Source of the DNA: Bacteroidota bacterium
GTDB lineage: Bacteria > Bacteroidota > Bacteroidia > Flavobacteriales > Flavobacteriaceae
Length of the DNA: 6,473 nt
NCBI GenBank assembly: GCA_009936675.1
Contig: JAACDY010000205.1
Location: 1-6,473 of the forward strand
Direction of reading: 5' to 3'
In this document: piece by piece, positions 1-6,473 of the stretch
Position numbering within the stretch: position 1 is the stretch's first letter
Layout: the number at the start of each line of letters is the position of its first letter
Made by a program: the position numbers and the translations under genes
Notes under the pieces: model-generated
What the model saw: only the letters and a program-made list of their open reading frames with translations
The model's database searches: none
What the model was told of the DNA's origin: nothing

Positions 1-3000
1 AGAAATAATTGTTCTTTGAGGGTTAGGTTTTCAAAACCTGGTGTTTCGGGATCCAATTCGGGTACATTGGGTGGGGGTGGGGGTGAATGGTCTCCCAATA
101 TTTTTTCTTTTAACCATACCGCTCTTTTGATGGGGTGGGCCTGTACACCGTCGGAGTGACCACTCAAAAAGGAACCTTGGGAAAGTAAGCCCCCTCTCTT
201 TTGATTCTCAGGAAGGGATACTGGTCGAAATTCATTTCCTTTTACACCCTCAATGCCATAGAATTCAGCAAGATTCTGATTGAGCATGGCAAAATCCGAA
301 TCAATAAAATTCATAATACTCAAATTGTTTTTTAGGACATATTGAACAAAGTGGTAAGTTTCCTTAAACATATCTTCTTTTACAAATCTTGTAAAATCTT
401 CATATTCTTCCACATCCACGTCCATGCTTTTGTGTCGATCCAATCGCAACCATTCGTATGTAAACGAATTGACCAGTTCGGTAATCTTAGGACTGTCAAT
501 CATACGATCAATTTGTTTTGATAATTCACCGTATAAATCTCCTGATTCCGCCAAATCGGTAAGTTTTTTATCTGGAGGTGCGTTCCATAGAAAGTAGGAA
601 AGTTGTGATGCCAAATAAAATTGATCTTCTGTTTCTTTCAACTCAGGAATTTCAGGTTCATACAGATAGATGAAATTGGGAGAACACAACACAGCAATTA
701 GAACTTCCTTGACCCCGTCTTCAAATCGGTCAAAGTCGTTTTTAATATCTTTCCAAAAACTCATGTAACGGTTCAATTCGCCGAAATCAACGGGTCTTCT
801 GAAAGCGCGCTGCATGAAACGACTGATAATTTCCTCAGCATAGGTTTCGGCATCAGCTTTATTGGGAGAGTTGAAAAAGATATTGGAATGGCTTTTCGGT
901 GGCCAAACGGGATAGTAAGGCGCTTCAAACTCCACGGATTTTATGAGCAGTGGAGGACCTTTTAGGCTGTTTTCTTTGACCAAGTGATTGTTCCAAAGAC
1001 CAATCGTAAAGATGTTGGCCAAATCACCACTAACATCATCGCTTCCCAAAGGGATGGGTAGGTTTTCCAATCTGCCAGTAAATTCAAAACGCTGAACTTG
1101 CCCTATGGGTGCAGTGACTTCTATTGATTCTGAAAAAGTCTTATAATCCATACCGTCATCTGTTCGAGAACCTGCAAATACTTGGATGGAAGGATTGACA
1201 TTGGCATATTTAGAATTGTCTTTGAGGGCCTCCTTCTCAAGTGTTTTGGGCAATGGATCATCTTCTGGCAATGGAGTAATTGCAATATGGCTGAATCCAA
1301 CAAAGAATTTACCCCCTATGGTTCCTTGGTGTTCTCCCTCAGTCAGATAGACCAATGTAACGGGCGTTGTGATTTTTTTTCGATTCTTCAAGGACACATC
1401 CATATTGATACGCTTTCTTATGATCCCGTCTTTTTTCTGCCCCAAAAGACTCATTATGTAGGAGGGCATGGCATCATCAGATACATAAGGGTGAACCAAA
1501 TCAATCTGATAAATACCAGACTTTGGGACGTAGTAAGTGAATGTGGTTTTAACAGATTTGGCCACATCTTTGGGCATCAACCAATGATTATTTCTCAAAA
1601 CAAAATCATTGTTGTATTGAAGATCCTTAGCTACGACATTTATGGTTTTGGAAGATAATCTTGCCGGTTGATCATTTCTCAAATCAATTAACCGCTCAAT
1701 GGCTGCAGAATGATAGCCTTTTGAGGCCTCTACTCTGAAAGCAAAATCACCTGATCTTGGAAAATCTTCTTTGATTAATAATTTTAAATTGGGAGAAGGG
1801 CCTTGCCATGACTTTGGGGTAACCTCTTTGGCAGGCAATGCAGAACTCAACACCATACCTTCATCGACAACATTGTAACGATTACTGGCAGAACCTCTCA
1901 TGCCAATGCCAATCTTATTTTTGATTTGGGTCAGTGGATCTTCATCAGAATCGGTAGCGCTCTCAATAGGATTTCCTTGATCATCTAGGATTTCTACCAC
2001 CAAATCTTCGTTGTTAACAGGAGCCGTTTGATAGCCTCCAAATTCAGCACCTGAATTTCCACATCCTGAATTTTTCCCCAATGTGACTTTATATCTTTTG
2101 GATTGGGGTTTGTTTCCAAAAACAATGGTTTTATCCAGGGCCTCTCTCGCTATTTTTTGGTAGTAATCTAGGTGAAGGGCCGAAGTTTGAAGGATGTTAC
2201 CGTTATTGCTGAATCCCATTTTTGATTTTCCATCGTTCGGTAAAACATCGCCAAAATTGACGGATACCCCTAGCAATTCATTCAAACTATTGGTGTATTG
2301 GACTTTGGTCAACCTTCGCATTACCCTTTTATTATCCTTTCGCTTGGCGATGGCAGCTTTATCTAGATTTTTAGACAACCAACCGACTAGTTTTTGACGT
2401 TCTTCGTTTTTTAATTGTGGCTTTTTTTTGGGGGGCATTTCCCCCAAATTGATAACGTTTAGGGCAGCGTGCCATCTTTCAGCATCACGACCATTGATCA
2501 TGTTCCAATGCAAAGTGTCCAATCGCATGTCTCCCTTTTGTTTTTCCTCACCATGGCATTCGAAACAATAGGTTTCCACGATGGGCCTGATGTTGTTTTT
2601 GTAGTATAAAGCTTCTTTGGAAGTAGAATCAATTACGGTATTGATGACCAAATACTCATCATCCATATTGTCAATATTCAAGAAGTTTTTCATGGCCAAA
2701 GGCATGTACTTGGTCAAATAGTCTTCCCCATGGGTCAGATAGCCTCCATAATGGCCAGCCAATGATAACATTACTACATTAATGGATAAAAAGAAATAAT
2801 AGAAGCGAGACAATCCCGTGGACTTGTTTGGTTTTTTTTGACGAAAAACCACCAGCCAAACACAAATCAAAGCCGTAAACCAACCCAACCACTTGTGGAA
2901 GTTCAACAATTCATCTTCATAACTTCCACTCGATCCCAAAAGAAAACCGAGAGAGATGGTAGGGATAATACTGACTACCGAAAACCACAGTAAAATGTTA

Positions 3001-3218
3001 CAAGCAGCGTCTAAATTCAGTTCTGGACGAAACTTGTTGATGATTTCCATCAACAGAAGCACCATCAGTCCCCCGATGGGCAAATGGAGAATGATAGGGT
3101 GAAATCTTCCAAGGAAAAAAACAAAGGTGTTGTCTACATTACCATCGAGAGGGATTAGTAGTAGCCCAAACAACACAACAGTAAAAGCAATCGCCATTAT
3201 CACACTCCTCTTCATCAT
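1..3218 (-). CDS. Membrane-anchored cytochrome c / DUF1592-family protein (C-terminus off window)
   Basis: The frame is open without stops from the window edge to a stop at 3291-3293; ATG at 3218 (a second ATG follows at once) is the first start, giving 1072 visible residues. Residues 1-160 contain about five hydrophobic helices (near 4-24, 32-59, 74-95, 108-125, 138-156) with RFHPIILHLPIGG and GHYGGYLTHGEDYLT, as in DUF2231-like membrane domains. Residues 210-285 form a planctomycete-type cytochrome domain: CFECH at 218-222 binds haem covalently and Met261 in GEMPP is the likely distal ligand. DUF1587 begins near 300 (RRLTKVQYTNSLNELLG). Residues about 370-785 are probably beta-rich and were not assigned. 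DUF1595 (RAFRRP, 804-809), DUF1592 (LASQLSYFLW, from 869) and DUF1588 (from Arg1009, with a five-proline run at 1046-1050) follow; the expected DUF1585 end is missing. The family is thought to be extracytoplasmic and redox-linked, but its reaction is unknown. The sulfatase gene lies 138 bp upstream on the same strand. Confidence 0.93.
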   Translation of the reverse strand, partial: MMKRSVIMAIAFTVVLFGLLLIPLDGNVDNTFVFFLGRFHPIILHLPIGGLMVLLLMEIINKFRPELNLDAACNILLWFSVVSIIPTISLGFLLGSSGSYEDELLNFHKWLGWFTALICVWLVVFRQKKPNKSTGLSRFYYFFLSINVVMLSLAGHYGGYLTHGEDYLTKYMPLAMKNFLNIDNMDDEYLVINTVIDSTSKEALYYKNNIRPIVETYCFECHGEEKQKGDMRLDTLHWNMINGRDAERWHAALNVINLGEMPPKKKPQLKNEERQKLVGWLSKNLDKAAIAKRKDNKRVMRRLTKVQYTNSLNELLGVSVNFGDVLPNDGKSKMGFSNNGNILQTSALHLDYYQKIAREALDKTIVFGNKPQSKRYKVTLGKNSGCGNSGAEFGGYQTAPVNNEDLVVEILDDQGNPIESATDSDEDPLTQIKNKIGIGMRGSASNRYNVVDEGMVLSSALPAKEVTPKSWQGPSPNLKLLIKEDFPRSGDFAFRVEASKGYHSAAIERLIDLRNDQPARLSSKTINVVAKDLQYNNDFVLRNNHWLMPKDVAKSVKTTFTYYVPKSGIYQIDLVHPYVSDDAMPSYIMSLLGQKKDGIIRKRINMDVSLKNRKKITTPVTLVYLTEGEHQGTIGGKFFVGFSHIAITPLPEDDPLPKTLEKEALKDNSKYANVNPSIQVFAGSRTDDGMDYKTFSESIEVTAPIGQVQRFEFTGRLENLPIPLGSDDVSGDLANIFTIGLWNNHLVKENSLKGPPLLIKSVEFEAPYYPVWPPKSHSNIFFNSPNKADAETYAEEIISRFMQRAFRRPVDFGELNRYMSFWKDIKNDFDRFEDGVKEVLIAVLCSPNFIYLYEPEIPELKETEDQFYLASQLSYFLWNAPPDKKLTDLAESGDLYGELSKQIDRMIDSPKITELVNSFTYEWLRLDRHKSMDVDVEEYEDFTRFVKEDMFKETYHFVQYVLKNNLSIMNFIDSDFAMLNQNLAEFYGIEGVKGNEFRPVSLPENQKRGGLLSQGSFLSGHSDGVQAHPIKRAVWLKEKILGDHSPPPPPNVPELDPETPGFENLTLKEQLF

Positions 3219-3356
3219 GAGCTCAAATTGCTGGTTTTTAACGTTTTGATTTTTATTACAAGATATAAATTTAAAAATTATGTTCCATCTTTACAAGTGG
3301 AGAAATGATTGATAGTTAAACCAAGGAATGAAAAAACCTTTTGACCACTCAGAGCT
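3219..3356. other. AT-rich gap between sulfatase and DUF1592 genes
   Basis: This 138-bp spacer lies between two genes that both read leftward. Read on the minus strand it has a short T run just after the sulfatase stop, but no GC-rich hairpin precedes it, so I do not call a terminator. There is no clear Shine-Dalgarno sequence before the ATG at 3218 and no good match to TAnnTTTG. Read-through from the sulfatase gene is possible; an independent weak promoter cannot be excluded. Confidence 0.5.
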
Positions 3357-4967
3357 TTAGTTTTGAATAGCGAATTCAGTATAATTTAAAAAACTTACAT
3401 TCCCCTCAGGATCAATATGATAACCCTCTGGTTTTTTTGATTTCCATTTGAGATTGGGTAGCATTTCCAAAAGTACTTTTCTATGATTTTCAACGATGCT
3501 TTGATTCTCCTTTTTGTAAGCAATATTATCCCATTCGTTGGGGTCAGTCTGATGATCGTATAACTCTTCAAGACCGATGTCGGGGTAGTAGATATATCTG
3601 TAGTTTTTACTCCTTACGGCGTGCCCTTCAAAAGGTTTTTCTGTCCATGAAAATTGATAGCTGCTGACAACAGGTGCCGTTGCAGTATTTGGATTTTTAA
3701 TTTGGGGAACCAGACTGTGGCCATCCAAATGTGAAGGTTTTTTAAAACCGGACAACTCTACTAGGGTGGGGTAAATATCCATTAAGCTCACAGGTTCGTC
3801 ACAGCTTGTTTCAGCTGGGATCACCCCCGGATAGGATATTATCAATGGCACACGAGTAGATCGTTCCCATAGGGTGAATTTTTCGATGTTTTCCTTTTCT
3901 CCCATGTGCATACCATGATCCGACCAAAGCACAACAATAGTATTATCTGCATATTTTGATTTCTTTAGTTGGTCCAACAATCTCCCGATCATGGCATCGG
4001 AGAAAGTGATGGCAGCTGCGTAGGATTGTACCACTTTTTTCCACTGTTTGTTTTTTTCAACCCATTGGTGAATCCAACGTCTGCCATGATCAAAAGCATC
4101 TTTGAGATCATTGTCTTTATGAAGCGGAAGAACAACATCTTCCAATGGGTATAAATCAAAGTATTTTTGAGGGACTTCCCAAGGGTCATGTGGTTTCCAA
4201 GTTCCTACAGCAAGAAAAAAAGGTTTTTTGTGATCTGATTTAAGTTGATAATTGGCCCAATCCACTATTTGATAGTCGGCCATTTTTTGATCTTTAACAG
4301 CCAAAGGTCCCCAAGTCCACCAACTGCTTTCGCCACTTCCATCAGCATCACCTGGTCGGGTCTTGTTGTTTACTTCTTTGGGATAGATTACTTCTTTGGG
4401 TGCCCGAATCTGATAGGGATGGGAAATGTATGGACTGGGATAATAAAAATCCCAATTTTCGGGCTCGACCTGACTTGTGGGTGTCCACGGAGGAGCCTGG
4501 CTGTGGTATATTTTACCCGCTCCAAGGGTTTTATAGCCCCTGTTTTTGAAAAATTGTTCTAAGGTTTCTACATCTTTTAGTTTGGGAAATTTTCTCCATT
4601 CGGGGCCGTCACCCCAGTGGGTATTTTGAACACCAGACCGTGCGTGATGTACTCCCGATAGTATGGCTGCTCGGGCAGGAGCACAAGCAGGCGAGGGGGT
4701 ATGAGCATCGGTAAAAACCATTGAGGCACGTGCCAGCTTATCTATGTTTGGGGTATGAATTTTCATTCCACCATGACCACCAAGGTAACCTACCCAATCG
4801 TTCATATCGTCCACAGCGATAAAAAGAATATTGGGCTTGCCCTTTTCAAAGTTTGATTTTGAATTATTTTTTTCAGGCGATATAGATTGTTGAACAGTTA
4901 TTTCAACTTTGGTTTGTCCCATGATCACCAATGAAGTGATTAACAGTGTTAAAATTCTTTTTTGCAT
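3357..4967 (-). CDS. Exported sulfatase, formylglycine-dependent type I family
   Basis: A complete 536-residue protein that hydrolyses sulfate esters, probably in the periplasm or at the cell surface. Residues 1-17 are a basic-hydrophobic signal peptide without a lipobox cysteine. The alkaline-phosphatase-like core starts at PNILFIAVDDMNDW (Asp53 and Asp54, calcium ligands). Cys95 in CAPAR (95-99) is the residue converted to formylglycine, and Arg99 is conserved. The second sulfatase signature is GYKTLGAGKIYH (144-155, with Lys152 and His155). KPH (258-260), SDHG (349-352, Asp350 and His351) and Lys363 complete the expected active site. The length is normal for the family. The VDDMNDW opening and overall layout resemble iduronate-2-sulfatase/choline-sulfatase-like bacterial sulfatases, but the substrate cannot be deduced; a carbohydrate sulfate is likeliest. 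ATG at 4967 is preceded by A/T-rich DNA with no Shine-Dalgarno sequence. The DUF1592/cytochrome gene follows downstream; no formylglycine-generating enzyme or SusC/SusD gene is visible. Confidence 0.95.
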   Translation of the reverse strand: MQKRILTLLITSLVIMGQTKVEITVQQSISPEKNNSKSNFEKGKPNILFIAVDDMNDWVGYLGGHGGMKIHTPNIDKLARASMVFTDAHTPSPACAPARAAILSGVHHARSGVQNTHWGDGPEWRKFPKLKDVETLEQFFKNRGYKTLGAGKIYHSQAPPWTPTSQVEPENWDFYYPSPYISHPYQIRAPKEVIYPKEVNNKTRPGDADGSGESSWWTWGPLAVKDQKMADYQIVDWANYQLKSDHKKPFFLAVGTWKPHDPWEVPQKYFDLYPLEDVVLPLHKDNDLKDAFDHGRRWIHQWVEKNKQWKKVVQSYAAAITFSDAMIGRLLDQLKKSKYADNTIVVLWSDHGMHMGEKENIEKFTLWERSTRVPLIISYPGVIPAETSCDEPVSLMDIYPTLVELSGFKKPSHLDGHSLVPQIKNPNTATAPVVSSYQFSWTEKPFEGHAVRSKNYRYIYYPDIGLEELYDHQTDPNEWDNIAYKKENQSIVENHRKVLLEMLPNLKWKSKKPEGYHIDPEGNVSFLNYTEFAIQN

Positions 4968-5010
4968 AAAAAAGTTTTTATCAATAAAATATATTAAACC
5001 AGATTAATTA
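4968..5010 (-). promoter_or_regulatory. Probable promoter/leader region of the sulfatase gene
   Basis: The strong terminator immediately upstream means that the sulfatase gene needs its own promoter, and this 43-bp A/T-only-like stretch is the only space after the hairpin. It contains TATATT/TTTATTG-like words, but none fits TAnnTTTG well. The call rests on position rather than on a motif, and the promoter could extend back into the hairpin. Confidence 0.3.
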
Positions 5011-5052
5011 AAAAAGCAAAGCTCTTCTTTTAGGAGAAGAGCTTTGTTTTTT
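5011..5052 (-). terminator. Intrinsic terminator after the SnoaL-like lipoprotein gene
   Basis: A perfect 12-bp stem pairs 5017-5028 (CAAAGCTCTTCT) with 5035-5046 (AGAAGAGCTTTG) around a 6-nt loop. It is flanked by an A run at 5011-5015 and a T run at 5047-5052. Read on the minus strand, the stem ends in a T tract, 13 bp after the stop of the lipoprotein gene. Because both flanks are A/T runs it could work in both directions, although no plus-strand gene ends here. It insulates the lipoprotein gene from the sulfatase gene. Confidence 0.88.
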
Positions 5053-5065
5053 GTAGATGGGTTAA

Positions 5066-5575
5066 TTAATCAACTTTCATCGCTGCGGCCATTACACCAG
5101 AGGCATCAAAGAAGTCTCTTGTCTCGTGAATTTGATTTTTTGCATTGAACACAAAAGTATGAAAGGCATTAATAGTGATTACATTTCCAGTAGCAGTGTT
5201 TGTGGAAGTCCATTTTCCCATGGTCATCACGGAACCGTCAGGCTTCCCAGATTGATCTGTTCCTGGGAACCATTTTGCATCGGAATAGGTTATTTCATCA
5301 AAATTGTCCATCCACGCTTTACTAGCTGCCAGAAAACCTTCCAGTTTAGAAGGTTCACTTCCATAAAAGGGAGAATAATGAGTGATACCGGGACACAAGA
5401 GTGGTTTTTGACTTTCGATATCTTCGGTCGAAAAAGAGGCGAAGAGTTTTTGGGCGGTAGCTAAATTGAGATTATAAGTTGTTAAATCAATTTCCGGTGC
5501 AGACTCTACGACAGGCTGGCAGGAAAAGAGTAGGGTAGCAATAAGAACGAGTATTGAAGTTTTAAAGATTTTCAT
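5066..5575 (-). CDS. SnoaL/NTF2-like lipoprotein, small
   Basis: A complete 169-residue protein. The N-terminus (MKIFKTSILVLIATLLFSC) is a lipoprotein signal peptide; LFSC is the lipobox and Cys19 is the predicted lipidated residue. The following residues, QPVVES, show no clear Bacteroidota surface-export signal, so the protein may stay in the periplasm. Residues about 36-158 have the layout of a SnoaL-like/NTF2-fold domain: an N-terminal helix (TAQKLFASF), a central segment with FLAASKAWMDNFDEI, then strands such as GSVMTMGKWTST, ITINAFHTFVF and QIHETRDFFD. NTF2-like domains form a conical pocket that either binds a ligand or has an isomerase/dehydratase-type activity; no catalytic set can be identified, so I give no reaction. 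ATG at 5575 is the only start that keeps the signal peptide. The gene appears to be transcribed alone, ending at the hairpin at 5011-5052. Confidence 0.85.
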   Translation of the reverse strand: MKIFKTSILVLIATLLFSCQPVVESAPEIDLTTYNLNLATAQKLFASFSTEDIESQKPLLCPGITHYSPFYGSEPSKLEGFLAASKAWMDNFDEITYSDAKWFPGTDQSGKPDGSVMTMGKWTSTNTATGNVITINAFHTFVFNAKNQIHETRDFFDASGVMAAAMKVD

Positions 5576-5601
5576 AATTAAAGTATCGGTTAATATAACT
5601 G

Positions 5602-5609
5602 TAAATGTA
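5602..5609 (-). promoter_or_regulatory. Candidate -7 element for the lipoprotein gene
   Basis: On the minus strand this reads TACATTTA, which matches the Bacteroidota -7 consensus TAnnTTTG except for the last base. It lies 26 bp before the ATG at 5575, a sensible distance. No good TTTG is seen at the -33 position, only T-rich DNA, so this is a weak call in AT-rich sequence. Confidence 0.25.
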
Positions 5610-5615
5610 TGAAAT

Positions 5616-5660
5616 TTTAGTAAAAATCATTTAATAGGGGTTTTTAGTTTACTAAATGAT
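5616..5660. repeat. Overlapping inverted repeats upstream of the lipoprotein gene
   Basis: TTTAGTAAA at 5616-5624 is the exact reverse complement of TTTACTAAA at 5648-5656. ATCATTTA at 5626-5633 is the reverse complement of TAAATGAT at 5653-5660. The right arms overlap, so the two pairings exclude each other. They lie just upstream of the candidate lipoprotein promoter and could be a regulator site, but chance pairing is quite possible in DNA this AT-rich. Confidence 0.3.
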
Positions 5661-5790
5661 AACCTTTCATTCAAATTGTCAATATTCCAATAATTTTTAA
5701 ATCAATTGTAATATATTTCAACCTTTTTCCAAATTGATCATCATCGATAGGAGTTATAAAAACATAGGTCTGCTAGAAATACCTCAACCG

Positions 5791-5805
5791 AATCATAATA
5801 TGATT
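5791..5805. promoter_or_regulatory. Perfect palindrome, candidate operator for the hydrolase gene
   Basis: AATCATA at 5791-5797 and TATGATT at 5799-5805 form a perfect inverted repeat around a single A. The site lies 8 bp upstream of a candidate -7 element and 61 bp before the hydrolase ATG, about where a dimeric regulator could contact the -33 region. No regulator gene is visible nearby, and the operator function is inferred from symmetry and position only. Confidence 0.35.
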
Positions 5806-5813
5806 TCTTGATT

Positions 5814-5821
5814 TACTTTCG
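5814..5821 (+). promoter_or_regulatory. Candidate -7 element for the hydrolase gene
   Basis: TACTTTCG differs from the Bacteroidota -7 consensus TAnnTTTG at one position and lies 45 bp before the ATG at 5867. A matching TTTG at -33 is not visible; that space is partly occupied by the palindrome at 5791-5805. A transcript starting here would have a short leader carrying AAAGGAA. Confidence 0.3.
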
Positions 5822-5866
5822 CCTATGGTAATTTTTAAAGGAATTTTATTAGTCAGCATTTAATTC

Positions 5867-6473
5867 ATGGACAAACCCAGAAATGACAATCAGGGGATCG
5901 TACTTCCCTCCGCTTTTAAATACATATTGAGGATGCTTGAGTTCTTGCACCCCAACTTGGCGATGCGATTTGCCGCTTTTTTCTTTGCCAAACCTTTTAG
6001 GTATCAATTTCTGGAACGAGAAACTCCTGTATTGTCAAAGGCACAAAAATCCTCTGTTTACATCCAGGGGCTGGACAAAAGTGTTTTTTGTTATCATTGG
6101 CAGGGAAAGGGCCCCAAGATCATGATCATGCATGGGTGGAGCGGTAGAGCGACTAATTTTTTTAAAATAATAGAAAAATTAATGCTTTTGGATTGCGACA
6201 TTTATTCCTTTGATGCACCTGCCCACGGCAAATCTCATGGTGTGACCACCAATCTCCCCGAGTTTATTCTCACATTGGATACATTATTGAATCATTGGGG
6301 GCCTTTTGAAGCCGTTTTGGGGCATTCCGGGGGCGGATTTTCGAGTGCTCATGTTTGTGCTCACCATCCCGAAATCAAAAAATTAATCTTGATCAGCCCT
6401 TTTGATCAGTCAATGGACCTATTTGAAAATTATTTTGATTTGATTGGATTGGGACAAAAAGCCAGAAAGTTGA
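5867..6473 (+). CDS. Alpha/beta-fold hydrolase (N-terminal part, C-terminus off window)
   Basis: The first 202 codons of a probable cytoplasmic serine hydrolase; no signal peptide is convincing, although residues 28-44 are hydrophobic and aromatic. The core begins near residue 72. KIMIMHGWSGR (84-94) is the strand followed by the HG oxyanion-hole segment, IYSFDAPAHGKS (112-123) is the next strand and loop, and VLGHSGGG (150-157) is the nucleophile elbow with Ser154 as the predicted nucleophile. LILISPFD (173-180) is the following strand. The acid and histidine of the triad would lie beyond the window edge. Family members cleave esters, amides or other bonds, so the substrate cannot be stated. 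The elbow has Gly155 where Met, Leu or Phe is more usual. ATG at 5867 is the earliest possible start because an in-frame TAA lies at 5861-5863. The gene is transcribed divergently from the lipoprotein gene. Confidence 0.9.
   Translation, partial: MDKPRNDNQGIVLPSAFKYILRMLEFLHPNLAMRFAAFFFAKPFRYQFLERETPVLSKAQKSSVYIQGLDKSVFCYHWQGKGPKIMIMHGWSGRATNFFKIIEKLMLLDCDIYSFDAPAHGKSHGVTTNLPEFILTLDTLLNHWGPFEAVLGHSGGGFSSAHVCAHHPEIKKLILISPFDQSMDLFENYFDLIGLGQKARKL

Larger units (their letters stand above)
5576..5866. other. Divergent AT-rich intergenic region
   Basis: This 291-bp stretch separates the leftward lipoprotein gene from the rightward hydrolase gene, so it must hold promoters for both. I see weak TAnnTTTG-like words near each gene, inverted repeats at 5616-5660 and a perfect short palindrome at 5791-5805. 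No open frame of gene-like composition, RNA gene or mobile-element end is evident. An AAAGGAA sequence at 5837-5843 is about 23 nt before the hydrolase ATG, too far to serve as its ribosome binding site. Confidence 0.6.

Noticed and set aside
1121..1303. A 60-codon minus-strand open frame
   Set aside because: It is in another frame inside the DUF1592 gene and encodes low-complexity, unconvincing protein.
1182..1658. A 158-codon plus-strand open frame
   Set aside because: It lies fully antisense to the DUF1592 gene, whose reading frame gives recognisable family motifs on both sides; the plus-strand translation has no domain-like pattern.
2194..2397. A 67-codon plus-strand open frame
   Set aside because: It is antisense to the DUF1587 segment of the large gene and has no support of its own.
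1..3218. Possible frameshift or pseudogene in the large DUF1592 gene
   Set aside because: The frame was checked line by line without finding an internal stop, and family motifs appear in the expected order in a single frame.
3969..4562. Three short open frames (plus strand 3969-4154 and 4245-4562, minus strand 3989-4189)
   Set aside because: All overlap the complete sulfatase gene in other frames, and the sulfatase catalytic motifs show which frame is real.
5126..5464. A 112-codon plus-strand open frame
   Set aside because: It is antisense to the lipoprotein gene, which has a signal peptide, a lipobox and a terminator in the right places.
5937..6125. A 62-codon plus-strand open frame
   Set aside because: It is a shifted frame within the alpha/beta hydrolase gene; the hydrolase frame carries the conserved HGW and GHSGG motifs.
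1..6473. Planctomycete origin or recent horizontal transfer of the sulfatase/DUF1592 pair
   Set aside because: The AT-rich composition matches across all genes in the window and the signals look like Bacteroidota; nothing such as integrase, tRNA end or insertion-sequence remnant marks a transfer boundary.

Overview
The window looks like chromosomal DNA of a member of the Bacteroidota, probably marine or polysaccharide-degrading. The base composition is AT-rich and the intergenic DNA is very AT-rich. Clear Shine-Dalgarno sequences are missing at the starts, and the only promoter-like words resemble the Bacteroidota -7 element TAnnTTTG. The genes are an exported formylglycine-type sulfatase, a lipoprotein, and a membrane-anchored 'planctomycete-type' cytochrome/DUF1592 protein. 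That protein family is best known from Planctomycetes but also occurs in Bacteroidota. The species assignment is inference only.

Layout: positions 1-3218 (minus strand) hold the first 1072 codons of a large DUF1592-family protein that runs off the left edge. It has five predicted membrane helices, a single CxxCH haem-binding cytochrome domain, and then the DUF1587, DUF1595, DUF1592 and DUF1588 regions. Upstream of it on the same strand, 3357-4967 encodes a complete 536-residue sulfatase with all the main catalytic motifs. The 138-bp gap between the two shows no convincing terminator, so they may be co-transcribed with the sulfatase first. A strong bidirectional-looking hairpin terminator (5011-5052) separates the sulfatase from a complete 169-residue lipoprotein with a SnoaL/NTF2-like fold (5066-5575, minus strand). 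A 291-bp AT-rich divergent intergenic region follows, containing a perfect 7+1+7 palindrome and weak promoter-like sequences. From 5867 to the right edge, on the plus strand, is the N-terminal 202 codons of an alpha/beta hydrolase with a GHSGGG nucleophile elbow.

How the genes may work together: the sulfatase and the DUF1592 protein are both predicted to act outside the cytoplasm. Their pairing suggests periplasmic breakdown of a sulfated substrate together with a haem-dependent step coupled to the membrane, but the substrate cannot be read from the sequence. The lipoprotein and the hydrolase look like separate transcription units with no evident link to this pair. I found no tRNA, rRNA, CRISPR array, insertion sequence or phage gene. 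The most unusual item is the cytochrome/DUF1592 fusion, which belongs to a known but functionally poorly defined family; I did not find a clearly new system.
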